Notes: a model not told the origin generated them from the sequence alone. Shown: positions 18,313-30,133, counted from the stretch's first letter. The stretch: DNA of 64,000 bases from Micrococcus flavus (GCF_014204815.1 NZ_JACHMC010000001.1:1178001-1242000), one strand, 5' to 3'. Made by a program: numbers and translations.

Positions 18313-21300
18313 GGGTCACCTCCAGCAGTCGGTTCCAGACGGTGTCTCCGTCCGGGTCGAGACCCTCCTCCACGGCGGCGGCCCGGGTGCGCCGCACCAG
18401 GTCGAACTGCCGCGGCAGCAGGGTGGTGAATCGGCCCCAGACGGCCTCGGCGGCCTCGCCGCCGGCCTCCAGGTCCGCCAAGAGCCGCTCGGCGACGGCG
18501 GAGCCCGTCTCCTCGCGATGCACGCGCAGGAGCTCGACGATCCACTCCCGGTCCTCCGTGGTGGGGGCCTCGATGATGAGGTCGTCGTTCCGCACGGCCA
18601 GCGGGTTCAGGTCCGTGCGGTCCAGGTCCAGCACCCAGGCGCGCCCACCGGACATCCCGGCCGCGAGGTTGCGCCCGGTCGGGCCCAGGATCAGCGCCTG
18701 GCCGCCCGTCATGTACTCGAGGCCGTGGTCGCCGATGCCCTCGACCACCGCGGCGGCGCCCGAGTTGCGCACCAGGAACCGCTCGCCCACCTGGCCGCGC
18801 AGCAGCAGCTCGCCGGAGGTGGCGCCGTAACCGATCACGTTGCCGGCCACGGTGTTCTCCTCCGCGGCGAACGGGGCTGCCTCGTCCGGGCGGACCACGA
18901 TCCGGCCGCCGGACAAGCCCTTGCCCACGTAGTCGTTGGCGTCACCGGACAGGCGCAGTGTGACGCCGGCGGGCAAGAAGGCCCCGAACGACTGGCCGGC
19001 CTCCCCCGTGAGCACCACCGTGATCGTGTCCGCGGGCAGGTCGTCGGTGAGCCGGGCGCGGGTCACGTGGTAGCCGAGCAAGGTGCCCACGGAGCGGTCC
19101 GTGTTCACCACGGTGTCCGTCAGGGTCACCGGCTCGCCGGAGGTCAGGGTGTCCCCCAACCCGGCGAGGAAGCGGTTGTCGATGTGCGCGTCCAGTCCGT
19201 GGTCCTGGTAGGTGCCGCGTCGCATGGGCGCGTCGGCCTGCCCGGCGCGGCGTCCCACGGAGGGGTCGGACAGGATGCCGGAGAGATCTAGGCCCTCGGT
19301 CTTCCAGTGGTGCAGGGCGGCGTCGACGTCCAGCAGCTCGCGGTGGCCGATCGCCTCGTCCAGGGTGCGGAAGCCGAGCTCGGCCAGGAGCTCCCGGACC
19401 TCCTGGGCGATGAACTCGAAGAAGTTCACCACGAACTCCGGCTTGCCCGTGAACCGCGAGCGCAGCTCGGGGTTCTGGGTGGCCACGCCCACGGGACAGG
19501 TGTCCAGGTGGCACACGCGCATCATGATGCAGCCGGAGACCACGAGGGGGGCGGTGGCGAAGCCGAACTCCTCGGCGCCGAGGAGGGCGGCCACCACCAC
19601 GTCGCGGCCGGTCTTGAGCTGGCCGTCCACCTGGACGGTGACGCGCTCGCGCAGGCCGTTGAGCATGAGGGTCTGCTGTGCCTCGGCGAGGCCGATCTCC
19701 CAGGGGGTGCCCGCGTGCTTGAGCGAGTTCAGCGGAGAGGCGCCGGTGCCGCCGTCGTGACCGGAGATGAGCACGACGTCGGCGCGCGCCTTGGCCACGC
19801 CGGCCGCCACGGTGCCCACGCCGGACTCGGAGACGAGCTTCACGTGCACGCGCGCCTCGGGGTTGGAGCGCTTGAGGTCGTAGATGAGCTGGGCGAGGTC
19901 CTCGATCGAGTAGATGTCGTGATGCGGGGGCGGGGAGACGAGCGAGACGCCGGGCGTGGAGTGCCGGGTCTGCGCCACCCACGGGTAGACCTTGGCGCCC
20001 ATCAGCTGGCCGCCCTCGCCGGGCTTGGCGCCCTGGGCCATCTTGATCTGCAGGTCCGTGGCCGTGGCCAGGTACAGGCTGGTCACGCCGAAGCGGCCCG
20101 AGGCGATCTGCTTGATCTTCGAGCGGCGCTCCGGGTCGAGCAGGCGCTCCACGTCCTCGCCGCCCTCGCCGGAGTTGGAGCGGGCCCCGAGCCGGTTCAT
20201 GGCGATCGCGAGGGTCTCATGGGCCTCCTGTGAGATGGACCCGTAGGACATGGCCCCGGTGGAGAACCGGGTGACGATCGAGGCGACGGACTCGACCTCG
20301 CGGATCGGCACGGGGGTCCGTCCCTCGGTGCGGAACCGCATCAGCCCGCGCAGGGTCATCAGGTCCGCGGCCTGGTCGTCCACGCGGCGGGTGTAGTCCT
20401 TGAACACGTCGTACCGGCGCTCGCGGGTGGAGTGCTGGAGACGGAACACAGTCTCGGGGTTGAACAGGTGGGGCGGGCCCTCGCGCCGCCACTGGTACTC
20501 CCCGCCCACCTCGAGCTCGCGGTACGGGTTGATGTCGTTGCCGTCCGGCGGGTAGGCGAACTCGTGGCGTGCCTGGATCTCGGCGGCGATCACCTCGAGG
20601 CCCACGCCGTCGAGCGGGCTCGTGGTCCCGGCGAAGTAGCGGTCCACGAAGCGGCGGGCCAGGCCGAGCGCCTCGAAGGTCTGCGCGCCGGTGTACGAGG
20701 AGACCGTGGAGATGCCCATCTTGGACATGATCTTCTGGACGCCCTTGCCGAGGGCGGTGATGAGGTTGGCCACGGCCTGTTCGGCGGTGACGCCGGTGAT
20801 CTCCCCGGTGCGCACGAGCTCCTCGGCGGACTCCATGGCCAGGTAGGGGTTGACCGCGGAGGCGCCGTAGCCCAGGAGCGCGGCCACGTGGTGGACCTCC
20901 CGGACGTCGCCGGCCTCCACCACGAGCGAGGTCCTGGTGCGGTTGGCGCTGGCCAGCAGGTGGTGGTGGACCGCAGAGGTCAGCAGCAGGGAGGGAATGG
21001 GCGCCCACTGCGCGGTGGAGCCGCGGTCCGAGAGCACCACGTACTCCACCCCGCGGTTCACGGCGGCGGAGACCTGCTCGCAGATCTCCTTGAGGCGGGA
21101 GCGCAGCTCCTCCGCCCCGCCGGCCACGCGGTACGTGCCGGTGACCTTGAGCGTCAGGCGGGTGCCGTCGTCGTCCCTCAGGTGCTGGATCCGGGCCAGC
21201 TGGTCGTTGTCGATCACGGGGAAGGGGATGTCGATCTGCCGTGTGCGCACCTGCGCCGTGGACAGGACGTCGCCCTGCGGACCGATGCCGGTGCGCATGG

Positions 21301-22957
21301 AGGTGACCTGCTCCTCGCGGATCGCGTCCAGCGGCGGGTTGGTCACCTGGGCGAAGGACTGTGTGAAGTAGTCGAAGAGCAGGCGGGGGCGTGTCGACAG
21401 CACGGCGACGGGCGTGTCCGTGCCCATCGCGCCGAGCGGCTCGGCGCCCTTCTCGGCCATCGGTCCGACGAGCACGCGCAGCTCCTCGGCGGTGTAGCCG
21501 AAGATCCGCTGACGCTGCTGGATGGACTCCGCCGAGTGGCGCACGTGCTCGCGCTCAGGCAGCGCGTCCAGGTCCACGAGGTTCTCCTGGACCCAGCGCT
21601 CCCACGGACGGGCGGCGGCGACCTCGGCCTTGACCTCCTCGTCCGCCACGATCCGGCCCTGCGCGGTGTCCACGAGGAACATCCGGCCGGGGGCCACGCG
21701 GCCCTTGCGCACCACGCAGGACGGGTCCAGGGGCACGACGCCGACCTCCGAGGCCAGCACGACGAGTCCGTCCCGCGTCTCCCACCAGCGCGCCGGGCGC
21801 AGGCCGTTGCGGTCCAGGACGGCGCCCACCTGCGTGCCGTCGGAGAAGGAGACGGCCGCGGGGCCGTCCCACGGCTCCATGAGCATGGAGTGGTACTGGT
21901 AGAAGGCGCGGCGGGCCGGGTCCATGGTCGCGTGGTTCTCCCACGCCTCCGGGATCATCATCATGATCGCCTGCGTCAGCGGGCGGCCCGAGAGCATGAG
22001 CAGCTCGGCGACCTCGTCGAACGAGGCCGAGTCCGAGCCGATCGGGCTGATCAGCGGGTACAGCTCCTCGGGGACCTCACCCAGCATCGGGTGGGACAGC
22101 TGCGCCTGGCGGGCGCGCATCCAGTTGCGGTTGCCCTTGACCGTGTTGATCTCGCCGTTGTGGGCGATGGTCCGGAACGGCTGGGCCAGCGGCCAGGACG
22201 GGAACGTGTTGGTGGAGAATCGGGAGTGCACGATCCCCAGCAGCGTGGTGAAGCGCTCGTCGGAGAGGTCCGGGTAGAACGGCTCGAGCTGCGCGGTGGT
22301 CAGCATGCCCTTGTACACGATGGTCCGCGAGGACAGCGACGGGAAGTAGACCCCCGCCCGGTTCTGGGCCCGACGCCGCAGACGCCATGCGCGCACGTCC
22401 AACGACTGCCCCGGCTCGTCCCCGGCCTCCCCGTCCGCCAAGGAGAGGAAGACCTGCTCGAACGCGGGCATCGCGGCCCGGGAGCCCTCGCCCAGCACGG
22501 ACGGGTCCGTGGGGACCTCCCGCCAGGCCAGGACGTTGAGCCCCTCGGCCCGGGCCAGGTCCTCGACGGCGGCGCGGGCCTGCTCGCGCTCGGCCCCCTC
22601 GCGGGGCAGGAACGCGGTGCCCGCGGCGTACTCCCCCGCCGGCGGCAGCTCGGCGTCCAGCACCGCACGGAACAGGGCGTCCGGGATCTGGGTCAGGAGG
22701 CCCGCGCCGTCGCCGGTGCCCTCGTCCGCCCCCACCGCGCCGCGGTGCTCGAGGGCGCGCAACGCCGTGAGTGCGTGCTGCACGACGTCGTGCCCCGGCT
22801 CGCCACGCAGCGTGGCGATCACGGCGAGGCCGCAGTTCTCCGTCTCCCGGGCGGGGTCGTACAGACCCTGGGCCTCAGGGAATGCGGAGAAGCGGGTGAA
22901 GGGGTCGACCGGCGCGCCCTGGGGCGTCACCGGCGCGGACAGGGAGGCATCGCTCAC
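18305..22957 (-). CDS. gltB: Glutamate synthase (NADPH) large subunit
   Basis: This 1550-residue subunit makes two glutamates from glutamine and 2-oxoglutarate. It has an N-terminal class II glutamine amidotransferase domain with nucleophile Cys42 (NCGLAVIA), a central domain, the FMN-binding synthase barrel, and a C-terminal beta-helix domain rich in Gly. The 3Fe-4S ligands are C-x5-C-x4-C ([12 protein letters not shown]) near residue 1145. The start is taken as GTG at 22957 because GGAAAGGA lies about 8 bp upstream; the open frame extends further but the added residues are not family-like. As in other GltB proteins, the residues before Cys42 are probably removed to expose it. Confidence 0.96.
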   Translation of the reverse strand: MSDASLSAPVTPQGAPVDPFTRFSAFPEAQGLYDPARETENCGLAVIATLRGEPGHDVVQHALTALRALEHRGAVGADEGTGDGAGLLTQIPDALFRAVLDAELPPAGEYAAGTAFLPREGAEREQARAAVEDLARAEGLNVLAWREVPTDPSVLGEGSRAAMPAFEQVFLSLADGEAGDEPGQSLDVRAWRLRRRAQNRAGVYFPSLSSRTIVYKGMLTTAQLEPFYPDLSDERFTTLLGIVHSRFSTNTFPSWPLAQPFRTIAHNGEINTVKGNRNWMRARQAQLSHPMLGEVPEELYPLISPIGSDSASFDEVAELLMLSGRPLTQAIMMMIPEAWENHATMDPARRAFYQYHSMLMEPWDGPAAVSFSDGTQVGAVLDRNGLRPARWWETRDGLVVLASEVGVVPLDPSCVVRKGRVAPGRMFLVDTAQGRIVADEEVKAEVAAARPWERWVQENLVDLDALPEREHVRHSAESIQQRQRIFGYTAEELRVLVGPMAEKGAEPLGAMGTDTPVAVLSTRPRLLFDYFTQSFAQVTNPPLDAIREEQVTSMRTGIGPQGDVLSTAQVRTRQIDIPFPVIDNDQLARIQHLRDDDGTRLTLKVTGTYRVAGGAEELRSRLKEICEQVSAAVNRGVEYVVLSDRGSTAQWAPIPSLLLTSAVHHHLLASANRTRTSLVVEAGDVREVHHVAALLGYGASAVNPYLAMESAEELVRTGEITGVTAEQAVANLITALGKGVQKIMSKMGISTVSSYTGAQTFEALGLARRFVDRYFAGTTSPLDGVGLEVIAAEIQARHEFAYPPDGNDINPYRELEVGGEYQWRREGPPHLFNPETVFRLQHSTRERRYDVFKDYTRRVDDQAADLMTLRGLMRFRTEGRTPVPIREVESVASIVTRFSTGAMSYGSISQEAHETLAIAMNRLGARSNSGEGGEDVERLLDPERRSKIKQIASGRFGVTSLYLATATDLQIKMAQGAKPGEGGQLMGAKVYPWVAQTRHSTPGVSLVSPPPHHDIYSIEDLAQLIYDLKRSNPEARVHVKLVSESGVGTVAAGVAKARADVVLISGHDGGTGASPLNSLKHAGTPWEIGLAEAQQTLMLNGLRERVTVQVDGQLKTGRDVVVAALLGAEEFGFATAPLVVSGCIMMRVCHLDTCPVGVATQNPELRSRFTGKPEFVVNFFEFIAQEVRELLAELGFRTLDEAIGHRELLDVDAALHHWKTEGLDLSGILSDPSVGRRAGQADAPMRRGTYQDHGLDAHIDNRFLAGLGDTLTSGEPVTLTDTVVNTDRSVGTLLGYHVTRARLTDDLPADTITVVLTGEAGQSFGAFLPAGVTLRLSGDANDYVGKGLSGGRIVVRPDEAAPFAAEENTVAGNVIGYGATSGELLLRGQVGERFLVRNSGAAAVVEGIGDHGLEYMTGGQALILGPTGRNLAAGMSGGRAWVLDLDRTDLNPLAVRNDDLIIEAPTTEDREWIVELLRVHREETGSAVAERLLADLEAGGEAAEAVWGRFTTLLPRQFDLVRRTRAAAVEEGLDPDGDTVWNRLLEVTRG

Positions 22958-23102
22958 GGAGCCGTCCTTTCCGTTGGCGCGGTTGCTCGGACGGGGACGG
23001 CATCGGCCCCGGGTCGGAACGACGGTACACCGCTGTGTGGTGACGGCCACGGTCCGTTCCACAGGATGACGTGACCATGACAGGCGACGGCCCGAGACAC
23101 GT

Positions 23103-23135
23103 CACGCCCCGCCCGGCGGAGCCGGGCGGGGCGTG
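23103..23135. terminator. Hairpin terminator after lgt
   Basis: A perfect 15-bp inverted repeat (23103-23117 and 23121-23135) with a GGA loop lies just downstream of the lgt stop on the minus strand. It separates the his-trp-lgt operon from gltBD. Confidence 0.75.
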
Positions 23136-23163
23136 GGAGAGGACATGCAGTGCGGCGCGCGCG

Positions 23164-24150
23164 TCAGCGGGTGCGGCGCCCGACGTCGTCGAGGGCGCGG
23201 GCGTCCGCGGTGCCGTCCCCGAGATCGGCGGACACGGGCCCCGCCGGCCCGTGGCCGGGCAGCCACACCGGATCGTGGGCCCGCGGCCCGACGGCCGCGC
23301 CGCGGTGCCGGGCCAGGATGAGGGCGAGCATCCCGACGGCGACGAGCAGCAGCAGGAGGGAGGTCCAGACGTTGAGCCGGGCGGTGACGCCGAACAGGGT
23401 GACCATCTCGGCGTCGTCGATGCGCAGCGCCTCGATCCACACCCGGCCCAGCGTGTACCAGGCCACGTAGGCCCACATCATGGCTCCGCGCCGCAGCCGC
23501 ACGGTGCGGTCCAGGAGCAGCAGCAGCGCCACGCCCGCGAGGTTCCACAGGGACTCGTAGAGGAAGGTCGGGTGGAACAGCGTGTCCGCCGGCATGCCGG
23601 CGGGGAAGTTCGGGTGGTCCGGGTCGATCCGCAGGCCCCACGGGAGTGTGGTGGGCGCGCCGAAGAGCTCCTGGTTGAACCAGTTGCCCCAGCGACCGAT
23701 CGCCTGGGCCAGCAGCACGCCGGGGGCCACGACGTCGGCGAACGCCGTCAGGCGCAGCCCGTACCGGCGGCACGCGATCCAGGCGCCCACCGCGCCCAGG
23801 GCCACCGCGCCCCAGATGCCCAGGCCGCCGTTCCACACGTGGAGGATCTTCACGGGGTCCCCCGTGCCGTCGAACCCGGGGCCGAAGTACCGGTCCGGCG
23901 AGGAGAACACGTGGTACAGCCGCCCGCCCACGAAGCCGAACGGGATGGCCCACAGCGCGATGTCCAGAATGCGACCCTCGGGCCCACCCCGCGCCGCCCA
24001 GCGGCGCTCGGACAGCCACAGGGCCGCCACGATGCCCGCGATGATGCACAGGGCGTACGCGTGGATCTTGAGTGGGCCGAGCTCGAACCCGTCCCAGGAC
24101 GGCGAGGGGATGGCGGCCAGCGGGGCCAGTGCGAGGGGGACGCCCGACAC
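23164..24150 (-). CDS. lgt: Prolipoprotein diacylglyceryl transferase
   Basis: This 328-residue integral membrane enzyme transfers diacylglycerol from phosphatidylglycerol to the lipobox Cys of prolipoproteins. Seven hydrophobic segments can be followed. The signature GRWGNWFNQELFG lies near residues 143-155 and contains the essential Arg and Asn, and a FVGGRLYHV segment precedes it. The C-terminal 50 residues are hydrophilic and cytoplasmic. GTG at 24150 is chosen because GGGAGG lies 7-8 bp upstream and because it begins 2 bp after the trpA stop. Placement after trpA is conserved in actinobacteria. Confidence 0.95.
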   Translation of the reverse strand: MSGVPLALAPLAAIPSPSWDGFELGPLKIHAYALCIIAGIVAALWLSERRWAARGGPEGRILDIALWAIPFGFVGGRLYHVFSSPDRYFGPGFDGTGDPVKILHVWNGGLGIWGAVALGAVGAWIACRRYGLRLTAFADVVAPGVLLAQAIGRWGNWFNQELFGAPTTLPWGLRIDPDHPNFPAGMPADTLFHPTFLYESLWNLAGVALLLLLDRTVRLRRGAMMWAYVAWYTLGRVWIEALRIDDAEMVTLFGVTARLNVWTSLLLLLVAVGMLALILARHRGAAVGPRAHDPVWLPGHGPAGPVSADLGDGTADARALDDVGRRTR

Positions 24151-24152
24151 GC

Positions 24153-24962
24153 TCAGGCCTCCCGCACGGTGCCGGTGGACAGCTCGCGGGCCAGCGCACC
24201 GACGGCGTCCGGGCCCCCGTCGCGCAGCGCCTTGACGAGGGCCGTGCCCACGATGGCGCCGTCGGCGTAGCGGCCGACCTCGGCGACGTGCTCGGGCCGG
24301 GAGATGCCCAGGCCCACGCACACGTGCTCGGTGCCGGCGGCCTTCGCGCGGGCCACGACCGACTCCGCGGCCGAGGACACCTGGTCGCGGGCGCCGGTGA
24401 CGCCCATGACGGACACGCCGTAGACGAAGCCCCGGGAGGACTCCACGGTCAGCGCCACCCGTTCGTCCGAGGACGAGGGGGCGGTCAGGAAGATCCGGTC
24501 CAGGCCGTGGCGGTCGGAGGCCTCGAACCACGCGGCCGCCTCCTCGGGCACCAGGTCCGGGGTGACCAGTCCGGCGCCGCCGGCCTCGGCCAGGCGCCGG
24601 GCGAACTCGTCCACGCCCATCCGGTCCACGAGGTTCCAGTAGGTCATCACCACGACGGCGGCGTCCGTGCGCTCGGTGATCCGGCGCACCACCTCGAACA
24701 CGTCGCGGGTGTGGAAGCCGTTGCGCAGGGCCACGCTGGTGGCCTCCTGGATGACGGGCCCGTCCATCACCGGGTCGGTGTACGGCAGGCCGATCTCGAT
24801 CACGTCCGCGCCGTTGCGCCCGAGCTGCACGGCGGCCTCGACCGACTCGTCGACGGTGGGATAGCCCGCGGGCAGGTACCCCACGAGGGCGGTGCGGCCG
24901 GCGGCGCGGGCGGCGTCCAGGGCGGCGGCGGTCTTCGAGTGCGGGGTCATCTGCTCGCTCAC
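24153..24962 (-). CDS. trpA: Tryptophan synthase alpha chain
   Basis: This 269-residue TIM barrel cleaves indole-3-glycerol phosphate to indole and glyceraldehyde 3-phosphate. The catalytic Glu and Asp appear in [16 protein letters not shown], and the phosphate-binding loop in [13 protein letters not shown]. The GTG start overlaps the trpB stop (GTGA), with GGAG 7 bp upstream; an internal ATG four codons later is the alternative. It forms a channelled complex with TrpB. Confidence 0.96.
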   Translation of the reverse strand: MSEQMTPHSKTAAALDAARAAGRTALVGYLPAGYPTVDESVEAAVQLGRNGADVIEIGLPYTDPVMDGPVIQEATSVALRNGFHTRDVFEVVRRITERTDAAVVVMTYWNLVDRMGVDEFARRLAEAGGAGLVTPDLVPEEAAAWFEASDRHGLDRIFLTAPSSSDERVALTVESSRGFVYGVSVMGVTGARDQVSSAAESVVARAKAAGTEHVCVGLGISRPEHVAEVGRYADGAIVGTALVKALRDGGPDAVGALARELSTGTVREA

Positions 24963-26269
24963 TGCTCCACTCCGGGGTCCATCTCGTCCAGCGGGTCCTT
25001 CTCCTCGTGCCCCTCGCCGAGGCCGAACCAGGCCGCGGCCGTGGCCACGTCCTTGTCCCCGCGGCCGGAGAGGTTCACGATGATGATCCGCTCCTCGCCC
25101 TCGGGGGTGTCCTCCCCGACGAGGCCCTCGTCGGCCCAGCGGCGGGCCAGGCGCAGGGCACCGGCCAGGGCGTGGGCCGACTCGATCGCCGGCATGATCC
25201 CCTCGGTGCGGGTCAGACGGAGCAGGGCGTCCATGCACTCCGCGTCGGTGACCGGCTCGTAGGTCGCGCGGCCGGTGTCGTTGAGGAAGGCGTGCTCCGG
25301 GCCGACGGCCGGGTAGTCCAGGCCGGCCGAGATCGAGTGGGAGTCGATCGTCTGTCCGTCCTCGTCCTGCATCAGGTAGGTCCGCGCCCCGTGGAGCACG
25401 CCGGTCCGGCCCAGGGTGATGGACGCGGCGTGTCGGCCGGTCTCCACGCCGTCGCCGCCGGCCTCGAAGCCGTAGAGCTCGACCTCCGGATCGTCCATGA
25501 AGCCGTGGAACAGGCCCATGGCGTTCGAGCCGCCGCCCACGCACGCGGCGACCGCCGCGGGGAGCCGACCCGTCTGCTCGAGCACCTGCTGGCGCGCCTC
25601 CTCGCCGATCACCGAGTGGAACCAGCGGACCATCGCCGGGAAGGGGTGCGGGCCGGTGACGGTCCCGAGCAGGTAGTGGGTGGTCTCCACGGACGCCACC
25701 CAGTCGCGCAGCGCCTCGTTGATGGCGTCCTTGAGGGTGCGGGCGCCGACGGTCACCGGGATGACCTCCGCGCCGAGCATCTGCATGCGCGCCACGTTCA
25801 GGGCCTGCCGGCGGGTGTCCTCCTCGCCCATGTACACGGTGCACTCCATGCCGAACAGGGCCGCGGCGGTGGCCGTGGCCACGCCGTGCTGGCCGGCCCC
25901 GGTCTCGGCGATCAGACGGGTCTTGCCCATCCGGCGCGCCAGGAGCGCCTGGCCGATCACGTTGTTGATCTTGTGCGACCCGGTGTGGTTGAGGTCCTCG
26001 CGCTTGAGGAACACCCGCACGCCGGGGCTGTCCGCGGCGAACCGCGGGGCCTCGGTGAGCAGGGAGGGGCGGTTGACGTAGTCGCGGTACAGGCCCCGCA
26101 GCTCCTCGACGAACGCGGGGTCCTCCCGCGCGGCCTCGTACGTCTCCGTGACCTGCTGCAGGGCCGCCATGAGCGACTCCGGCATCCACTGGCCGCCGTA
26201 GCGCCCGAAGTACGGGCCGGTCTGGCCCTGGAACGGGCCCTCGAAGTCGATGGACGGCTGGCTGCTCAT
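24959..26269 (-). CDS. trpB: Tryptophan synthase beta chain
   Basis: This 436-residue PLP enzyme joins indole and serine. The PLP-binding Lys is in [11 protein letters not shown], and the phosphate-binding loop is [10 protein letters not shown]. The ATG at 26269 ([11 protein letters not shown]) is chosen over an upstream in-frame ATG because AGGAG lies 8 bp before it and homologues begin near this point. A C-terminal acidic tail extends past the usual GRGDKD end by about 30 residues. Confidence 0.97.
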   Translation of the reverse strand: MSSQPSIDFEGPFQGQTGPYFGRYGGQWMPESLMAALQQVTETYEAAREDPAFVEELRGLYRDYVNRPSLLTEAPRFAADSPGVRVFLKREDLNHTGSHKINNVIGQALLARRMGKTRLIAETGAGQHGVATATAAALFGMECTVYMGEEDTRRQALNVARMQMLGAEVIPVTVGARTLKDAINEALRDWVASVETTHYLLGTVTGPHPFPAMVRWFHSVIGEEARQQVLEQTGRLPAAVAACVGGGSNAMGLFHGFMDDPEVELYGFEAGGDGVETGRHAASITLGRTGVLHGARTYLMQDEDGQTIDSHSISAGLDYPAVGPEHAFLNDTGRATYEPVTDAECMDALLRLTRTEGIMPAIESAHALAGALRLARRWADEGLVGEDTPEGEERIIIVNLSGRGDKDVATAAAWFGLGEGHEEKDPLDEMDPGVEQ

Positions 26270-26297
26270 GGGTTCGCTCCTCAGGGGATCGGGACGG

Positions 26298-27110
26298 TCA
26301 GCGGGCGCTGAGGGATGCGGCACGGAAGGCGCGCAGCGCGTCGGCGGGGGTTCCGTGCTTCACGAGCGCCTCGCCCACCAGGACGGCGTCGGCGCCGGCG
26401 GCGGCGTACTGACGCACCTGCTCCTCGGACTCCACCCCGGACTCGGCGACGCGCACCACGTCCTCGGGAAGGTCTCCGGCGAGGGCCGCGTAGCGTGCCG
26501 GGTCGACGTCGAGGGTCTTCAGGTTGCGGACGTTCACGCCCAGGATCCGGGCGCCGGAGGCCACGCCGCGGGCGATCTCCTCCGGGGTGTGGGCCTCGAC
26601 GAGCGCGTGCATGCCCAGCGACTCGGCGAGCTCGCGGAAGCCGCGCAGCTCGGCGTCGTCGAGGGAGGCGACGATGAGCAGGATCAGGTCGGCGCCGTGG
26701 GCGCGCGCCTCGAGGATCTGGTATTCGGTGACCATGAAGTCCTTGCGCAGGACCGGCAGCGTCACACGCTCGCGCACGGCGTCCAGGTCCGCGAGGCTGC
26801 CGCCGAAGCGGCGGCCCTCCGTCAGGACGGACACGGCGCTGGCGCCGCCGTCCTCGTAGGCGGCGGCGAGGTCGGCCGGGGCGTCGACGTCGGCCAGGAC
26901 GCCCTTGGAGGGGCTGCGCCGCTTGACCTCGGAGATCACGCGCACACCGGCCGGGTCGGTCCGGCCGCCGGCGAGGGCTGCGAGGGCGTCACGGGGCGCG
27001 GGGGCCTGCTCGACGAGGCCGCGCAGGGCCGCGTCCGGCACGGCGGCCCGGCGCTCGGCCAGGTCCTCCCGCACCCCCTCGACGATGGACTCGAGGACGC
27101 TGGAGGTCAT
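26298..27110 (-). CDS. trpC: Indole-3-glycerol phosphate synthase
   Basis: This 270-residue TIM barrel makes indole-3-glycerol phosphate. Motifs include [13 protein letters not shown] with catalytic Lys, [10 protein letters not shown], and the phosphate loop around [10 protein letters not shown]. It is a monofunctional TrpC without TrpF. Its ATG overlaps the stop of the preceding membrane protein by one base (TGATG). Confidence 0.96.
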   Translation of the reverse strand: MTSSVLESIVEGVREDLAERRAAVPDAALRGLVEQAPAPRDALAALAGGRTDPAGVRVISEVKRRSPSKGVLADVDAPADLAAAYEDGGASAVSVLTEGRRFGGSLADLDAVRERVTLPVLRKDFMVTEYQILEARAHGADLILLIVASLDDAELRGFRELAESLGMHALVEAHTPEEIARGVASGARILGVNVRNLKTLDVDPARYAALAGDLPEDVVRVAESGVESEEQVRQYAAAGADAVLVGEALVKHGTPADALRAFRAASLSAR

Positions 27111-27472
27111 CAGTGGCCGGCGCGGCGGGCCTGCGCGGCGTCGACGTCGCTGGGGTCCTCGCTCACGCCGCGGCCGGAGAGGCGGCTGCCGAGCAGGCCG
27201 GCGATCGCGCCCAGCACGAGCAGGACGACGCCGATCCAGATGAGGATCTCCCACGAGGCCAGCAGTCCGATGCAGCCGAGGGCGAAGCCGACGATCGCGA
27301 GAATCGCCATGGCCCAGGCGGAAGGGGTGTTGCCGTGGTCCGGCTTCTGCGCGTGCGTCGGGTCGTTGAGGACGCGGCCGTCCTCCGTGATGACGACCTC
27401 GCCCGCCTGGGGGGCGGCGGTGTGCGCGCCGGCGCGGGGGGTGTGGTTCACGGTGGCCTCGGTGTGGCTCAT
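27110..27472 (-). CDS. HGxxPAAW-family small membrane protein of the trp operon
   Basis: This 120-residue protein has two adjacent transmembrane segments (about residues 52-70 and 73-92), immediately preceded by [13 protein letters not shown]. That resembles the HGxxPAAW motif naming an actinobacterial family often found beside trp genes. The function is not known. The ATG has GAGGGA upstream, and a CACAAT box about 48 bp upstream suggests a possible internal promoter. The stop overlaps the trpC start. Confidence 0.75.
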   Translation of the reverse strand: MSHTEATVNHTPRAGAHTAAPQAGEVVITEDGRVLNDPTHAQKPDHGNTPSAWAMAILAIVGFALGCIGLLASWEILIWIGVVLLVLGAIAGLLGSRLSGRGVSEDPSDVDAAQARRAGH

Positions 27473-27597
27473 GGGAGTCCCTCGTTCGGTTGTGCTCGTA
27501 AGGATGACGACGTCCGCTCATTGTGCCACGGACGGGCCCGGCGGGACCGGGGGTGACGCCCGGCGGGCGCGCCCCGGCCGCGCCGGCGGGGGGACTC

Positions 27598-28173
27598 TCA
27601 GGTGGGGTCCTCGCCCCGGGAGAGCTCGTCCCACGCGTCCATGCGGTCCACGGGCCCCCGCCGGCGGTCCTCCACGACGGCGTCGCCGACCGGCTCCGCC
27701 GACGGCGCCTCGTAGCGGCGGGACCGGGCCCATCCCCGGCCCGCCACCAGGGCGAGGACGCCCAGTGCGAGGGCCAGGAGGCCGCCGAGGGCGGACACCC
27801 ACGGCCATGCGGACACGGCGTAGCCGGCCGCCGGGGCGGTGGTGCCGGTGACCTCGGCGACGGCGCCGGCCGCGGCGGCCGCGGGGTCGAGCGCCGCGGT
27901 GACCGCCGTCGAGGCGATCACGGCCCCGGAGACGGCCATGACGAGGCCGACGATCACGGTCCCCGCGCGGCGGGCGGTGGTGAGGGCCAGGGCGGCGGCC
28001 ATCACCACGAGGGCCAGCGCCGTGCCCACCGGCGAGACCCGGCCTCCGGAGGCCGTGGCGCTGGGAACGACGGAGCCCTCCAGCCCCGTGGCGGTGACCC
28101 ACGTCCGGCCGGTGGCCGCGAGGACCAGGACGCCGGCGGCCAACGCGGCCAGGACGACGGTGCGTCGGCGCAT
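27598..28173 (-). CDS. Trp biosynthesis-associated membrane protein (TIGR02234-like)
   Basis: This 191-residue protein has four hydrophobic segments (about 5-23, 50-64, 72-98 and 124-147) and a hydrophilic tail. The tail ends [16 protein letters not shown], matching the conserved W-D-x-L-S-x-G-x-D-P-T ending of the family that sits between trpE and trpC in actinobacteria (Rv1610 position). Its biochemical role is unknown. The start overlaps the trpE stop by one base. Confidence 0.8.
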   Translation of the reverse strand: MRRRTVVLAALAAGVLVLAATGRTWVTATGLEGSVVPSATASGGRVSPVGTALALVVMAAALALTTARRAGTVIVGLVMAVSGAVIASTAVTAALDPAAAAAGAVAEVTGTTAPAAGYAVSAWPWVSALGGLLALALGVLALVAGRGWARSRRYEAPSAEPVGDAVVEDRRRGPVDRMDAWDELSRGEDPT

Positions 28174-29729
28174 CAGGCGCTCCTCAGCTCACGGGCGGTG
28201 AGGGCCGCGCGCAGGGGGGCGGTGGCTTTCGTGACCGTCTCCGCGGTCTCCGCCTCCGGGTCCGAGTCCGCCACGATCCCCGCACCGGCCTGCACGTGGG
28301 CCCGGCCGCCGGCCAGCGTGACCGAGCGGATGTTGATGGCCATGTCCATGTTGCCGGCGAGGTCGAAGTACCCGACCACGCCGCCGTACGGCCCGCGCTC
28401 GGTGGGCTCCCACTCGTCCAGCAGCTGCAGGGCGCGCGGCTTGGGGGCGCCGGAGAGCGTGCCCGCGGGGAACGCGGAGCGCAGCACGTCCAGCGCGGTG
28501 ACCCCGTCCCGGAGCCGGCCCTCGACGTGCGACACGAGATGCAGGATGTGGCTGAACGCCTCGAGCTCCATGAACTGCGTGACCTCCACGGACCCGGCCT
28601 CGCACACGCGGGAGAGGTCGTTGCGGGAGAGGTCCACGAGCATCAGGTGCTCGGCGCGCTCCTTCTCGTCCTCTTCCAGTTCCTTGCCCACGAGCCGGTC
28701 CCCCTCCGCGGATCCCGTGCGGCGGCGCGACCCGGCGATCGGATGGGTGACCACGTGCCGGTCCGCCACCGTGACCAGCGCCTCCGGCGAGGATCCCACG
28801 ATCTCGTAGGGCTCGCCGTCGGGGGTCTCGAAGGAGAAGAGGTACATGTACGGGCTCGGGTTGACCATGCGCAGGACCCGGTAGACGTCCACGCCCGAGG
28901 CGGCCGTCTCCACGGACAGCCGGCGGGAGACGACCGCCTGGAACACCTCGCCGTCCCGGATGGCCTCCTGTGCCCTCCCGACGGCGGCCCGGAAGCCCGC
29001 CGCCCCCCAGCGGTCCTCGGCCTGGGCGGCCACCTCGTCGGCGTCGGCCTCCAGCCAGCGGCGGGGCACCTCGTCGACCGGGTCCTCGGCGCCCGAGCGC
29101 AGCCGGGCGAGCATCGCGTCCAGGCGGGCGACGGCGTCGTCGTAGGCCCGCTCCGCGCCGGTGGCCAGGCCGTTGCCGTTGATCGCGAGGGCGATCAGGG
29201 TGACCGTGCCGTCCGTGGCGTCGTGGACGGCGAGGTCCGAGATGAGGTTCATGGCCAGCATCGGCAGTCCCAGGTGGTCCTCGGGCGGGTGCGGCAGCCG
29301 CTCCCACGCCCGGACCACCGGCCAGCCGAGGAACCCCGCCAGGCCCGAGACCAGGTGCGGCAGGTCCGGGCCCACGCTCGCGCGGGCGTCCGTGCCCAGC
29401 AGGCGCAGCGTCTCGGCGAGGACCTCGAGCGCGTCCCCCTCGCGGGGCAGCCCCTGGGGCACCTCCCCCTGCCAGACGGCCTCGGTGCCGCGGGCCGTGA
29501 GCGTGGCGGCCGAGCCGGCGCCCACGAAGCTGTACCGGGACCACGCGGCACCCGGGGCGGCGGACTCCATGAGGAACGTGCCCGGACGGGATCCGGCCAG
29601 GCGGCGGTGCAGCGCCAGCGGGGTCAGCCCGTCCGCCAGCACGGTCCGGACCACGGGGATCACGCGGGAGCGGTCCGCCAGGCGCAGGAACTCCTCGCGC
29701 GTGGGCGTCAGGCCGGGGGCGACCGTCAT
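28173..29729 (-). CDS. trpE: Anthranilate synthase component I
   Basis: This 518-residue enzyme converts chorismate and ammonia to anthranilate. The chorismate-binding core is seen in [52 protein letters not shown] and [14 protein letters not shown]. The N-terminal feedback region has [18 protein letters not shown], the likely tryptophan-binding LxES element. The ATG at 29729 overlaps the hisI stop. No trpG lies in the window, so the amidotransferase subunit must be encoded elsewhere. No trp attenuator or T-box is seen upstream. Confidence 0.96.
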   Translation of the reverse strand: MTVAPGLTPTREEFLRLADRSRVIPVVRTVLADGLTPLALHRRLAGSRPGTFLMESAAPGAAWSRYSFVGAGSAATLTARGTEAVWQGEVPQGLPREGDALEVLAETLRLLGTDARASVGPDLPHLVSGLAGFLGWPVVRAWERLPHPPEDHLGLPMLAMNLISDLAVHDATDGTVTLIALAINGNGLATGAERAYDDAVARLDAMLARLRSGAEDPVDEVPRRWLEADADEVAAQAEDRWGAAGFRAAVGRAQEAIRDGEVFQAVVSRRLSVETAASGVDVYRVLRMVNPSPYMYLFSFETPDGEPYEIVGSSPEALVTVADRHVVTHPIAGSRRRTGSAEGDRLVGKELEEDEKERAEHLMLVDLSRNDLSRVCEAGSVEVTQFMELEAFSHILHLVSHVEGRLRDGVTALDVLRSAFPAGTLSGAPKPRALQLLDEWEPTERGPYGGVVGYFDLAGNMDMAINIRSVTLAGGRAHVQAGAGIVADSDPEAETAETVTKATAPLRAALTARELRSA

Positions 29730-30106
29730 CGGACCGTCTCCTGCTCCGGGGCGCGTCCGGCCGGGCCCGGCAGCTCCCGGCCGGTGAAGCACGAGGCCGT
29801 GCCCGTGTGGCAGGCGGGACCGGTCTGGTCCACGCGCAGCAGCAGCGTGTCGCCGTCGCAGTCGGCGGCCACGGAGACCACCCGCTGCAGATTCCCCGAG
29901 GTCTCCCCCTTGCGCCACAGCTCGCGGCGGGAGCGGGACCAGTAGGTGGCCCAGCCGGACTCCAGGGTCGTACGCAGCGCCTGCTCGTCCATCCACGCCA
30001 TCATCAGCACCTCCCCCGTGTCGTGCTGCTGGGCGATCGCAGGGATCAGGCCACGGTCATCGAAGGTGAGGGGCGGCAGGTCGACGCCGGGCACGAAGGG
30101 GCTCAT
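29726..30106 (-). CDS. hisI: Phosphoribosyl-AMP cyclohydrolase
   Basis: This 126-residue enzyme carries out the third step of histidine synthesis. Metal ligands are visible in the Asp-Cys-Asp cluster [12 protein letters not shown] and in [14 protein letters not shown]. It is monofunctional; the pyrophosphohydrolase is hisE elsewhere in the window. The ATG at 30106 is preceded by TAGAAT and eight bases, a leaderless pattern, so hisI heads the transcript through trpE to lgt. Confidence 0.95.
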   Translation of the reverse strand: MSPFVPGVDLPPLTFDDRGLIPAIAQQHDTGEVLMMAWMDEQALRTTLESGWATYWSRSRRELWRKGETSGNLQRVVSVAADCDGDTLLLRVDQTGPACHTGTASCFTGRELPGPAGRAPEQETVR

Positions 30107-30114
30107 GGCAGTCC

Positions 30115-30120
30115 ATTCTA
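30115..30120 (-). promoter_or_regulatory. Candidate -10 box of the hisI-trp-lgt operon
   Basis: TAGAAT on the minus strand, followed by GGACTGCC and the hisI ATG. It lies back to back with the promoter of the divergent TIGR03085 gene. Confidence 0.55.
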
Positions 30121-30133
30121 GGGAGGCCGCGTG

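Noticed and set aside
22958-23062. 35-residue N-terminal extension of GltB
   Set aside because: The extension is Arg-rich and unlike GltB. GTG 22957 has a good ribosome-binding site.
28189-29544. A second long minus-strand frame overlapping trpE
   Set aside because: Arg/Gly/Pro-rich shadow in another frame; trpE motifs are continuous in the annotated frame.
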